NCBI RefSeq assembly: GCF_014268885.2
Contig: NZ_CP077095.1
Coordinates: 4,781,001-4,845,000, forward strand
Length of the DNA: 64,000 nucleotides
Direction of reading: 5' to 3'
DNA from: Pseudomonas xantholysinigenes
Lineage (GTDB): Bacteria; Pseudomonadota; Gammaproteobacteria; Pseudomonadales; Pseudomonadaceae
Position numbers and translations under genes: made by a program. The notes under the pieces were generated by a model. That model did not search any database. It was not told the DNA's origin and saw only the letters and a program-made list of their open reading frames with translations. Positions 36,439-44,810 of the stretch are shown one piece after another. Positions within the stretch are counted from its first letter, which is position 1, and the number at the start of each line of letters is the position of its first letter.

Positions 36439-37320
36439 TCACGGCAGGTCGGTGTCGGTCTGAGCGAAGAAGCCGATCAGGTGTTCGGTGACCACGCTGA
36501 CCCGCTTGAGGTCCTGGCTCGCCAGGTTGCGCAACAGCCAGATATCCGCGCCATGCGCAGGTCCATTGGGCAGCACGCGGGTAAAGCCGTTGCGCATGCC
36601 CACATAGATCGGCAGCGCGGCAATGCCCAAGCCAGCAGCCACGGCATTGATCTGCGCGTTGAGGTTCTGCAGGCGCAACCAGGGCTTGTGACCATTGCCC
36701 AGTTCGTGCAACCAGCGCGCGAGCGGCATGTGGGTCATTTCCTCGGTCCAGCCGATCAACTGGTGGCGCCGTAGCTCCGCCGCCTGCTGCGGCAGGCCAT
36801 GCCGCGCGGCATAGCTGTCGGAACAGAACAGTCCCTGGGTCAGGCGCCCCAGGCAGCGCATGGTGAAGTTGCCGTTTTCCGGGCGATGCAGGCGAATGAT
36901 GATATCGCTGTGACTGTGCGTCAGCTTCGACGACAGCGCCGAATTGACCAGGTCGAAATGAATATCGGGGTATTGCTCGTGCAATTGCTCCAGCGCCGGA
37001 ATGATCAAGTGCGTGCCCATGACCTCGGGGCAATCGATGCGCACGCAGCCACCCGCATGCTCGTTGGGGTGGGCGATCTGCCGCTCGATCAACTTGAAAC
37101 GCTCTTCGGCCTCCAGCGCCAAGGGTAGCAACGCCTTGCCGGCCTCGGTCAGGAAGTAGCCGTTGGTTCTCTTCAGAAAAAGCGCCGACCCCAACGCCTC
37201 TTCAAGCGCCACGATCTTGCGTGACACCGTGGACGCCGAAACCCGCAGGGCGGCGCCGGCGTCGGTGACGTTGCAGGTCTTGGCGACCGATATGAAGGTC
37301 TTCAGGTCATCCCAGTTCAT
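36439..37320 (-). CDS. LysR-family regulator, divergent from the desaturase/mutase operon
   Basis: A 293-residue regulator starting MNWDDLKTFISVAKTCNVTDAGAALRVSASTVSRKIVALEEALG. The same opening (NWDDLK) occurs in the LysR gene next to mmsAB at 50116. It keeps the HTH and the two-lobed effector domain. The start at 37320 aligns with the family. The 177-base gap to the divergent operon and a near-palindrome at 37466-37480 suggest it controls that operon. Effector unknown. Confidence 0.9.
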   Translation of the reverse strand: MNWDDLKTFISVAKTCNVTDAGAALRVSASTVSRKIVALEEALGSALFLKRTNGYFLTEAGKALLPLALEAEERFKLIERQIAHPNEHAGGCVRIDCPEVMGTHLIIPALEQLHEQYPDIHFDLVNSALSSKLTHSHSDIIIRLHRPENGNFTMRCLGRLTQGLFCSDSYAARHGLPQQAAELRRHQLIGWTEEMTHMPLARWLHELGNGHKPWLRLQNLNAQINAVAAGLGIAALPIYVGMRNGFTRVLPNGPAHGADIWLLRNLASQDLKRVSVVTEHLIGFFAQTDTDLP

Positions 37321-37465
37321 CTGTTGCTTTCTTTCCGTCCACAAAACGCGCGGGCAGCGTAACACAGCGTCTGGCCAGCGGCGTTGAAGCCTGCATCGAG
37401 GTGATGTGGAGAGTGCTTGAAGACGCGCCAATGCAATGCCTAAAAATGCAAAATCGATCTCCATA

Positions 37466-37480
37466 ATTTGGAATTCAAAT
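37466..37480. promoter_or_regulatory. Near-palindrome before the desaturase gene
   Basis: ATTTGGAATTCAAAT is an almost perfect palindrome (one G/C pair offset) 18 bases before the desaturase ATG, in an AT-rich patch unlike the GC-rich surroundings. It could be part of a LysR-regulated promoter. Weak support. Confidence 0.35.
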
Positions 37481-37497
37481 AGCCATTACAGGCGGTT

Positions 37498-38700
37498 ATG
37501 GTCCACCCCCAATACAAGTTTTCGGGAGTGGAAAGTGTGGAAACCCCAGATGAAATAACGCCACGAGAAACAATGCGGCCGTTACCCGATTTTCTTCAGC
37601 CATTCTTGAGCTGGCTGAGTGCCAAGCCGTTGGCCGAGGAACTTTCCAAAGCGGGCAAGCGCACCCCTATGTTTCATGTTGCCGTGGCCGCCAGCTTTAT
37701 AACCATCGGCGTATTACTGACCGCGACGGGTTATATCCATGACAGCCTGTTGCTGTGGTTGCTGGGTTTTATCTTTGCCGCCGGCGGCATCAAACAGATG
37801 CAAGTGATGATCTGCCACAACTGCGCCCACGACATGGCATTCGCCAGCCGCCGCACCAATACCGTAGTCGGCCATGTCATCTCCGCGGTCTTCATGCTCA
37901 AGCCCTACACGATCTACAAACAGGAGCACATGCTCCACCACAGCTCCAGGACCCTGCTGACCGATCAGGACGACACGCTCACCTACCTGCAAGGCGTGGT
38001 GGGCCTCAAGCCCAGCGACAGCATCGCCATGATGTGGACCAAGCTGGTATTCGCGGCCTTCTCGCCACTGGCCATCCTGCGCACCTCGTTCAACCGCATC
38101 AAGGCCAACGCCAGCGCCCCTGACCGCATGGTCGCCGCGCTCACCATCGGCGGATGGGCCGGCCTGCTGCTAGCGGCCTGGGCCGTTGGTCACCTCGACG
38201 TGTTCGTCGCGGCCTGGGTGCTGCCGGTGTTCATGGGCTACCACATCAGCACCACGTTCCGCCTGGCGGCCGAGCACACCTGGCCCAGCGTCGAGGTCCT
38301 CGAGAAGCGCGGTGTCGACTTCATCTGCGACAGCACCACCTCGGTATTCATCGGCGAGGCATTGCGCATTCCGGCCAATGCCGGGCCACTGCTGCGCCTG
38401 GCCTGTATAACCGTATGGCTGTCGAAGACATTCACTTACCACCTGTTCGTGCGCATCTTCATCATGGTCGGCGATACGCCTTGCCATGACTTCCATCACC
38501 GCCGGCCACGCTCCAATGATTGGCCAAACTATGTAACGGCGCGCGAACGCGACAAACGCGAAGGTGCCAAGCCATTCCCCAGAAACTACATCGACAAGTG
38601 GGGCTACATCTCCACCGTCACGGAGAACTTCTGCAACTTCCAAAACGCCCTTCCTTATTACCAAAGCTCAACTTTTAACGCATTGGCGGAGGACCTATGA
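37498..38700 (+). CDS. Membrane di-iron fatty-acid-desaturase-like protein
   Basis: A 400-residue membrane protein with three histidine clusters typical of the desaturase/hydroxylase superfamily: H107-NCA-HD (107-112), H144-ML-HH (144-148) and H330-DF-HH (330-334), with extra His at 249 and 260. Hydrophobic segments lie near 59-100, 120-135, 211-250 and 298-325. Such proteins use two irons and oxygen to desaturate or hydroxylate lipids or small molecules; the substrate is not clear. Its stop overlaps the next start (ATGA), tying it to a B12-dependent mutase. The ATG at 37498 has only a weak AGG site. Confidence 0.82.
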   Translation: MVHPQYKFSGVESVETPDEITPRETMRPLPDFLQPFLSWLSAKPLAEELSKAGKRTPMFHVAVAASFITIGVLLTATGYIHDSLLLWLLGFIFAAGGIKQMQVMICHNCAHDMAFASRRTNTVVGHVISAVFMLKPYTIYKQEHMLHHSSRTLLTDQDDTLTYLQGVVGLKPSDSIAMMWTKLVFAAFSPLAILRTSFNRIKANASAPDRMVAALTIGGWAGLLLAAWAVGHLDVFVAAWVLPVFMGYHISTTFRLAAEHTWPSVEVLEKRGVDFICDSTTSVFIGEALRIPANAGPLLRLACITVWLSKTFTYHLFVRIFIMVGDTPCHDFHHRRPRSNDWPNYVTARERDKREGAKPFPRNYIDKWGYISTVTENFCNFQNALPYYQSSTFNALAEDL

Positions 38701-39149
38701 GACACGAAAAAACTGCACTTCTGCTGACGATTCCTTCTGACTCTCACAGTTGGAACATGGTCTTCATGGAGTTCCTCCTGAGCGAGGCCAATTATCAGGT
38801 CCACAACATGGGACCGAATACGCCGATGCGCGATGTCGTCGACTGGCTCAAGCAGCACCCTTGCGACCTGATCGTGGTCAGCACGGTCAACGGCCACGGC
38901 TACCTGGAGGGCGTCGAACTGGCGCAGCGGATCCGTGATGAAGGCCGTTTCAGGGGCAGCCTGTGCATCGGCGGCAAGATCTGCACCGAGAATGACGCGC
39001 CGACCCTCGAGCGCTACAGCCATACCCTGCTGCAAGCGGGCTTCGACGCGGTCTTCGACGACAGCGACAAGAACAACTTCGACCGTTTCCAGGCGCTGCT
39101 CGACAACGCCAGCGCCCACCAGGACACCTTGGCCCGCAGCGGCTCGTGA
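38697..39149 (+). CDS. B12-binding small subunit of a glutamate-mutase-like enzyme
   Basis: A 150-residue cobalamin-binding flavodoxin-like domain: SDSHSWNMVFMEFLLSEANY carries the D-x-H motif (D15, H17 as lower cobalt ligand). The usual Gly of DxHxxG is Asn20 here. STVNGHGYLEG and IGGKICTEND match the later nucleotide-tail loops (SSLYGQG and GGN in GlmS). This is the sigma/S component of glutamate mutase in size and fold. It overlaps the desaturase gene by four bases and precedes the catalytic subunit by 58 bases. Confidence 0.85.
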   Translation: MRHEKTALLLTIPSDSHSWNMVFMEFLLSEANYQVHNMGPNTPMRDVVDWLKQHPCDLIVVSTVNGHGYLEGVELAQRIRDEGRFRGSLCIGGKICTENDAPTLERYSHTLLQAGFDAVFDDSDKNNFDRFQALLDNASAHQDTLARSGS

Positions 39150-39207
39150 CCCTCGCCCGGCCGGTGCGCCAGGCACCGGCCCGTCTTCGCCTCAAGAGAC
39201 CCCTTCC

Positions 39208-40413
39208 ATGCAGGATTTCAACGCCTATGTACTCGGGCACTTCGCCGAGCGCGGCCCGGTGCTGCAGCCACGCCTGGGCTTCAGCTCGCTGGAGCGCATG
39301 AAGCACGGCCTGGAGGCCACCGCCGCCAGCCGCGCCCATACCGTCTGCACCATCACCCTCGACGCCTTCACCCGCGTCAACGACCTCAAGTCGGCGCAAA
39401 AGGCCATCGATACCGGCTCGATGCTCAATGGTTACCCCATCGTCAATCATGCCGTCGCCGACACCAAGGCCATGCTCGATACCATCGAACATCGCTATGC
39501 GACGCCGGTGCAGGTGCGCCACGGCTCGCCCGACCCTGTGCATATCTTCCAGCGCATGACCGAAGTCGGCCTTTCGGCCACCGAGGGGGGGCCGGTGTCC
39601 TATTGCCTGCCCTACAGCCGCACACCGTTGCGCGCGGCGTTCGGCCACTGGCAGAAGGCTTGCCGGGTGCTCTCCGAGGGCGTGCCCGATAGCCATATCG
39701 AGAGTTTTGCCGGCTGCATGATGGGCCAGATGTGCGACCCGGCGATCCTGGTCGCGCTGAATGTGCTCGAGGGCCTGTTCCTGCGCCAGCATGGCATCGC
39801 CACCCTGGCATTCTCCTATGCCCAGGGCACCTCGCCCTTGCAGGACCTGGCCGCGCTGAGCGCCTTGAAGACCCTGGTGGGCGAGCACTTCGCCCCGGGC
39901 AGCTACCACTTCGTGGCCTACGTCTTCATGGGCTTTTTCCCGCGCACCCTTGGCGGGTTCTGCCGCATCACCCAGGACGCGCTGTCGGTGGTGCGCGCCG
40001 CCGGCGTGCAGCGGGTGATCGTCAAGACCCCGGTGGAATCCCGGCGCATTCCACGGGTCGAGGAAAACATCGCGGCGCTGGAGTACGCCGACTACTGCCT
40101 GCGCTCGGATCATACGCTCAGGTCGATCCCATTCGACCAGCAGGAATACCGACGCATCCTCGACAAGGCCGGGGCGCTGATCAACGGGACCCTGGCCCTG
40201 GACAGCGACATTTCCGAAGCCATCCTCGCCGCGTTCGACAGCGGCCTGCTGGCCATTCCCTACTGCCTGCACCCGGACAACAAGCGCGGCGCCGGGACCG
40301 TGCTGGACGCCAACAACTACTACATGGGCTTCGAAGGCGCACGGGTGGAAAACGCGTTTTCGTTCCTCTCGGCCTTACGCCAGAACATCATGACCTACGA
40401 CGCGTTCCACTGA
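39208..40413 (+). CDS. Glutamate-mutase-like catalytic (epsilon) subunit
   Basis: A 401-residue TIM-barrel subunit of an adenosylcobalamin mutase. Every active-site residue I recall from clostridial GlmE has a counterpart: R22 (LQPRLG), R56 (DAFTRVND), R104 (VQVRHGSPD), E126 and Y132, Y136 (ATEGGPVSYCLPY), K273 and E277 (VIVKTPVES), for GlmE R66, R100, R149, E171, Y177, Y181, K326 and E330. The protein is about 80 residues shorter than GlmE, lacking much of the C-terminal part. The reaction should be a glutamate to 3-methylaspartate type rearrangement or a close analogue. No methylaspartate ammonia-lyase or GlmL reactivase gene is adjacent. Confidence 0.85.
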   Translation: MQDFNAYVLGHFAERGPVLQPRLGFSSLERMKHGLEATAASRAHTVCTITLDAFTRVNDLKSAQKAIDTGSMLNGYPIVNHAVADTKAMLDTIEHRYATPVQVRHGSPDPVHIFQRMTEVGLSATEGGPVSYCLPYSRTPLRAAFGHWQKACRVLSEGVPDSHIESFAGCMMGQMCDPAILVALNVLEGLFLRQHGIATLAFSYAQGTSPLQDLAALSALKTLVGEHFAPGSYHFVAYVFMGFFPRTLGGFCRITQDALSVVRAAGVQRVIVKTPVESRRIPRVEENIAALEYADYCLRSDHTLRSIPFDQQEYRRILDKAGALINGTLALDSDISEAILAAFDSGLLAIPYCLHPDNKRGAGTVLDANNYYMGFEGARVENAFSFLSALRQNIMTYDAFH

Positions 40414-40439
40414 GAATTCGCCACCGCGCGGGCCGTTGC

Positions 40440-40847
40440 TCATTGGCCAACGGCCAGTTCGCGCAAGGCAGCAGAAGCCAGGAAACCGGAGCGCGAGGCA
40501 TAGCGGTGGTCGCGCTTGACCTTCTCGTCGATACGCTGCAGCAGGTTCTCCGGCAACGTTGCATTGAAACGCACGGCCTTGCCCAGGTAGGGCGTCACAT
40601 CGAATTCCACCACCGCCCAAACCCCGCCGGCGAAGTCCGGGTTGTCCAGGTGCGCATCCACTTCCCGCGCCTGTGGCAGTGGCTCGCCATCGGCCACCAG
40701 CCCTTCGAAATGTAGCGCCAATGCTTCCTGCACATTGTCGAGCGCCTGCGACACTGTACGCCCGGCAGAGAAGCAACCCAGTACGTCGGGCACGCTCACG
40801 CCGTAGTCCGAAGCGTCGTCCTTGTGCAGCACAACTGGATATTTCAT
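40440..40847 (-). CDS. HicB-family antitoxin-like protein without HicA
   Basis: A 135-residue protein. The N-terminal half (MKYPVVLHKDDASDYGVSVPDVLGCFSAGRTVSQALDNVQEAL) is the partial RNase H-like HicB fold. The C-terminal half (RFNATLPENLLQRIDEKV then SRSGFLASAALREL) is a ribbon-helix-helix DNA-binding domain. The ATG at 40847 follows GGAGG. A HicA toxin normally sits directly upstream, but none of the frames there encodes one. A 19-base palindrome 76 bases upstream is its likely operator. Confidence 0.85.
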   Translation of the reverse strand: MKYPVVLHKDDASDYGVSVPDVLGCFSAGRTVSQALDNVQEALALHFEGLVADGEPLPQAREVDAHLDNPDFAGGVWAVVEFDVTPYLGKAVRFNATLPENLLQRIDEKVKRDHRYASRSGFLASAALRELAVGQ

Positions 40848-40922
40848 CGATTGCCTCCATTGAGATTCAAGCCCGGCAAACATCTTGCGCCTCACCGCTC
40901 ACGCATCCATCCTTTGGCAGGC

Positions 40923-40941
40923 GATGTGTATGCTACACATC
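40923..40941. promoter_or_regulatory. 19-base palindrome upstream of hicB
   Basis: GATGTGTA-TGC-TACACATC is a perfect 8-base inverted repeat. It lies in the 269-base gap 40848-41116, which contains no gene, 76-94 bases before the HicB start. RHH antitoxins bind such sites to repress themselves, so this is the likely HicB operator. Confidence 0.7.
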
Positions 40942-41116
40942 ATGCTTGAGCAAAATAAAACCTAATACACACCATGCACACTTATTCCGATACACGGCGC
41001 ATGGCCCGCTAAAAGCACGTTTCGGCTACTTCACAAGTCAGGCAAATGCCCCTTGCCCGGCAGCCGCACAATTCCCCACAATCCGGCGCATGCCGCGTTA
41101 CGACAGGGAATTCGCC

Positions 41117-41722
41117 GTGCCATCGATCTACCAGCTCAAACCCCGTTTCCAGGCGCTGCTGCGCCCCACCGTCCAGCGCCTGCACCAGCGCGGCGTCAGC
41201 GCCAACCAGGTCACCCTGAGCGCTGCCATAGTGTCCCTGCTGCTTGGCCTGTTGCTGGCCTGGCTGGCGCAGGTCACCTGGCTGTTCATCCTGATCCCAC
41301 TGTGGATGCTGCTGCGCATGGCGCTCAATGCCGTGGACGGCATGCTCGCCCGTGAGTTCGGCCAGCAATCCACGCTTGGCGCCTACCTCAACGAACTCTG
41401 CGACCTGGTCGCGGACGCGGCGTTGTACCTGCCGTTCGCCCTGCTGCCGGGCGTGGCGCCGGCGCTGGTGGTGCTGGTAGTGCTGGCCGCGGTAATCAGC
41501 GAGTACGCCGGGGTCATGGGCCCGCTGACCGGCGCCTCGCGCCGCTACGACGGGCCGATGGGCAAGAGCGACCGGGCGTTCGCCTTCGGCGTGCTGGGTA
41601 CCGGGGTGGCACTGGACCTGCTGCCCGCGAGCTGGATCAACGGCCTGTTGCTGGTCATCCTGCTGCTCTCGCTCTATACCCTGTACAACCGGGTTCGCCA
41701 CGGCCTGGCCGAAACCCGCTGA
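41117..41722 (+). CDS. CDP-alcohol phosphatidyltransferase family protein (YnbA-like)
   Basis: A 201-residue membrane enzyme with about six helices that should join an alcohol to a CDP-activated lipid. The signature reads N71-AV-D74-G-ML-A-R79-x8-G88-x3-N92-x3-D96. Two of the four usual aspartates are asparagines, with an extra D100 four residues later. As I remember E. coli YnbA (also 201 residues), it has the same RMALNALDGMLAR and LNE pattern. The GTG at 41117 after AGGGAA is preferred; an ATG at 41090 is possible. It heads a six-gene operon. Confidence 0.85.
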   Translation: MPSIYQLKPRFQALLRPTVQRLHQRGVSANQVTLSAAIVSLLLGLLLAWLAQVTWLFILIPLWMLLRMALNAVDGMLAREFGQQSTLGAYLNELCDLVADAALYLPFALLPGVAPALVVLVVLAAVISEYAGVMGPLTGASRRYDGPMGKSDRAFAFGVLGTGVALDLLPASWINGLLLVILLLSLYTLYNRVRHGLAETR

Positions 41723-41751
41723 GCCTCCGCCGTCGGACAAGGATATTCGCC

Positions 41752-43506
41752 ATGCGCCAAGCGCAATCGCTGCATTTCTCCACCCATGACGGGGTCGAGC
41801 TGCATTACCGTCACTGGCCCGCCACCAGCAACGCATACTCGCCGCGTCGCGCGCTGGTGATGTTCCACCGTGGCCACGAGCACGGCGGACGCCTGGCGCA
41901 CCTGGCCGACGAGCTGGACCTGCCCGGCTACGACATCTTCGCCTGGGACGCCCGTGGCCACGGCCAGTCGCCTGGCGCTCGCGGCGACAGCCCGGGCTTT
42001 GCCACCAGCGTGCGCGATGTGCAGACCTTCATCGAGCACATCCAGGCCCGGCACGGCATCGCCGAGGCGGATATCGCCGTGCTGGCGCAAAGTGTCGGCG
42101 CGGTACTGGTCGCCACCTGGGCCCACGACTACGCGCCCAAGGTGCGCTGCCTGGTACTGGCCTCGCCGGCGTTCAAGGTCAAGCTCTACGTGCCCTTCGC
42201 CCGGCCAGGGCTGAAACTGCTGAAGGCCTGGCGCGGCAACTTCTTCGTCAACAGCTACGTCAAGCCGCGGCTGTTGACCCATGACCCCGAACGGGTCATG
42301 TCGTACCTGGCCGACCCGCTGATCAGCCGGCCGATCTCGGTGACCATGCTGCTGGGCCTGTATGAGGCCGCCGATCGCGTGGTGGCCGACGCCCAGGCGA
42401 TCCAGGTGCCGACACAACTGCTGATTTCCGGCGCCGACTTCGTGGTCAAGCGCAAGCCACAGGAGCAGTTCTTCGAACGCCTGGGCAGCGCCCGCAAGGA
42501 AAAACACATCCTCCCGGGCTTTTTCCACGACACCCTCGGCGAACGCAACCGCAGCCACGCCCTGGCGCGAATCAAGCGTTTCATCGAGCACTGTTTCGAC
42601 GCGCCCATGCCGCTGCCCTCGCTACTGGACGCCGACAAGACCGGCGCCAGCTGCGCCGAGGCCGAAAGCCTGGCCGCGCCATTGCCACGCCACTCGCCGC
42701 GCGATCTCTACTGGCGCGCCACCCGCGCCAGCCTGCGCCTGGGCCAGGGGTTGTCCGCCGGGGTCAAGCTGGGCTTCGACACCGGCTTCGATTCCGGTTC
42801 GACCCTCGATTATGTCTACCGCAATACCCCCACGGGCAAAGGCCGGCTTGGCGAGCTGATCGACCAGAACTACCTCAACGCCATCGGCTGGCGCGGCATC
42901 CGCCAGCGCAAGCTGCACGTCGAGGAGCTGCTGCGCCTGGCCATCGCCGAGCTGCGCGAGCAACAGCGCCCGGTGCATATCGTCGATATCGCCGCCGGCC
43001 ACGGCCGCTACATCCTCGAGGCCCTGCAGGGCCTCGAGCAACTGCCCGATTCGATCCTGCTGCGCGACTACAGCGAGCTGAACGTCGAGCAAGGCCGCGC
43101 GTTGATCGAGGCCAAGGGCCTGGGCCAGGTCGCCCGCTTTGTCCAGGGTGATGCGTTCGACCGCCAGAGCCTGGCCAGCCTCGATCCCCGCCCGAGCCTG
43201 GCCGTGGTCAGCGGCTTGTACGAACTGTTCGCCAGCAATGCGCTGGTAGGTAATTCGCTAGCCGGCCTGGCCGACGCGATAGAGGACGGCGGTTACCTGG
43301 TCTACACCGGACAGCCCTGGCACCCGCAACTGGAAATGATCGCCCGCGCCCTGACCAGCCACCGCGGTGGTCAAGCCTGGGTGATGCGCCGGCGCAGCCA
43401 GGCGGAGATGGACCAACTGGTCGAGGCCGCTGGTTTTCGCAAACTGGCCCAGCGCATCGACGAATGGGGCATCTTCAGCGTCAGCCTGGCGCAGCGGGTA
43501 GGTTGA
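41752..43506 (+). CDS. Bifunctional alpha/beta-hydrolase and SAM-methyltransferase-like protein (YnbC-like)
   Basis: A 584-residue two-domain protein. Residues 1-285 form a serine hydrolase of the monoglyceride-lipase type: HEHGGR oxyanion region, WDARGHGQSPG and nucleophile S114 in AQSVGAV. Residues from about 390 form a class I methyltransferase fold with motif I VDIAAGHGRYI near 408-419 and a final SVSLAQRV strand. Length and domain order match E. coli YnbC (about 585). It follows ynbA-like by 29 bases and overlaps the next start (TGATG). A role in lipid head-group or acyl editing is inferred. Confidence 0.82.
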   Translation: MRQAQSLHFSTHDGVELHYRHWPATSNAYSPRRALVMFHRGHEHGGRLAHLADELDLPGYDIFAWDARGHGQSPGARGDSPGFATSVRDVQTFIEHIQARHGIAEADIAVLAQSVGAVLVATWAHDYAPKVRCLVLASPAFKVKLYVPFARPGLKLLKAWRGNFFVNSYVKPRLLTHDPERVMSYLADPLISRPISVTMLLGLYEAADRVVADAQAIQVPTQLLISGADFVVKRKPQEQFFERLGSARKEKHILPGFFHDTLGERNRSHALARIKRFIEHCFDAPMPLPSLLDADKTGASCAEAESLAAPLPRHSPRDLYWRATRASLRLGQGLSAGVKLGFDTGFDSGSTLDYVYRNTPTGKGRLGELIDQNYLNAIGWRGIRQRKLHVEELLRLAIAELREQQRPVHIVDIAAGHGRYILEALQGLEQLPDSILLRDYSELNVEQGRALIEAKGLGQVARFVQGDAFDRQSLASLDPRPSLAVVSGLYELFASNALVGNSLAGLADAIEDGGYLVYTGQPWHPQLEMIARALTSHRGGQAWVMRRRSQAEMDQLVEAAGFRKLAQRIDEWGIFSVSLAQRVG

Positions 43507-44810
43507 TGGCCCGTGAAGCCGGACTGATTCGCCGGGGCATCCTGTGGCTGTTGCTGCTGGGGCCGTTCTTCTTCCTCAGTTATGGCCTGGCCAATACCTA
43601 TACCGCCGGACGCGACGATATCGGCAGCCTGGTGTTCGCCTGGGAACGGCACATGCCGCTATGGCCGTGGACGATCATCCCGTACTGGTCGATCGACCTG
43701 CTCTACGGCTTGTCGTTCCTGTTGCCGCGCACACGCCAGGAGATGGACCGCCATGCCCTGGCGTTGCTCTACGCACAACTGATCTGTGTCGCCTGCTTCC
43801 TACTGTGGCCGCTGCGCTTCACCTTCGAGCGGCCCGAGCTGTCCGGGCTGTTCGGCTGGTTGTTCGATGTGCTGATGGGTTTCGACAAGCCCTACAACCA
43901 GGCGCCGTCGTTGCATATCGCGCTGTTGGTGATCATCTGGACGATGTTCGCCCGGCATGTGCGCCAGCCGCTGTGGCGAGGATTGACGCACCTGTGGATG
44001 GGCCTGATTGGCTTGTCGGTGCTAACCACCTGGCAGCACCACTTCATCGACCTGCCGACCGGGGCACTGGCCGGTTTCGTCTGCCTGTGGTTGTGGCCAC
44101 GGCAGGGGGCGCTGCCTTGGCAGGCAGCGCGGATCGCTCGCGACCCAAAGCGCTGGCGGCTGACACTACGTTACGGGCTGGGGGCCATGCTGCTCGCGTT
44201 GATCGCGTGCAAACTCGGGCATGCGGCCTTGTGGTTGCTGTGGCCCGCCCTCTCGCTGCTGCTGGTAGGGATGAACTACGCCGTATTCGGGGCAGCGGGC
44301 TTTCAGAAGGACGCAGATGGCCGGCTGTCCATTGCCGCGACTTGCTTGCTGGCGCCCTATCTGCTGGCCGCCTGGGTAAACTCGCGGCTGTGGACCTGGC
44401 GACATCCCCAGCCGGATGAAGTGTGTGACGGCGTGCACCTCGGGCGCCTGCCCGGGCGCAGCGAAGCCTCGTCGTTCGTCAGCATCGTCGACTTGTGCGC
44501 CGAACTGCCGGCGCCCCCGTTGCCACGCCATTACCACAACCTGCCAACACTCGACCTGATCGCCCCCGACAGCCAATTGCTGGCACAAGCCGCCAGGGCC
44601 ATCGAAGACATGCGCCAACATGGCCCACTGCTGGTCTGCTGCGCCCTGGGCTACTCCCGCAGTGCCAGCGCGGTGGCCGCCTGGCTGCTGCTCAGTGGCC
44701 GCTGCAACAATGTTGAACAGGCCGAAGCGCTGATTCGTAACGCCCGCCCCGGCGTGGTCCTGCACCCGGCCCATCGCCTCGCTCTGCAACAACTGGAAGC
44801 CCACCCATGA
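43506..44810 (+). CDS. PAP2-type and dual-specificity phosphatase fusion (YnbD-like)
   Basis: A 434-residue membrane protein. The N-terminal PAP2-like half has helices and NQAPSLHIALL plus WQHHFIDLPTGALAGF, matching the PSxH and H-x-D parts of lipid phosphatases. The C-terminal third is a cysteine phosphatase with CCALGYSRSASAV (C-x5-R) near residue 378-386. E. coli YnbD has the same layout. The ATG overlaps the previous stop, and its own stop overlaps the next start. It probably removes phosphate from a lipid phosphate intermediate of this pathway. Confidence 0.85.
   Translation: MAREAGLIRRGILWLLLLGPFFFLSYGLANTYTAGRDDIGSLVFAWERHMPLWPWTIIPYWSIDLLYGLSFLLPRTRQEMDRHALALLYAQLICVACFLLWPLRFTFERPELSGLFGWLFDVLMGFDKPYNQAPSLHIALLVIIWTMFARHVRQPLWRGLTHLWMGLIGLSVLTTWQHHFIDLPTGALAGFVCLWLWPRQGALPWQAARIARDPKRWRLTLRYGLGAMLLALIACKLGHAALWLLWPALSLLLVGMNYAVFGAAGFQKDADGRLSIAATCLLAPYLLAAWVNSRLWTWRHPQPDEVCDGVHLGRLPGRSEASSFVSIVDLCAELPAPPLPRHYHNLPTLDLIAPDSQLLAQAARAIEDMRQHGPLLVCCALGYSRSASAVAAWLLLSGRCNNVEQAEALIRNARPGVVLHPAHRLALQQLEAHP

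Noticed and set aside
40848..41116. Possible hicA toxin gene upstream of hicB
   Set aside because: All minus-strand frames contain stops, and the longest readable stretch (ending QDVCRA) does not resemble HicA.
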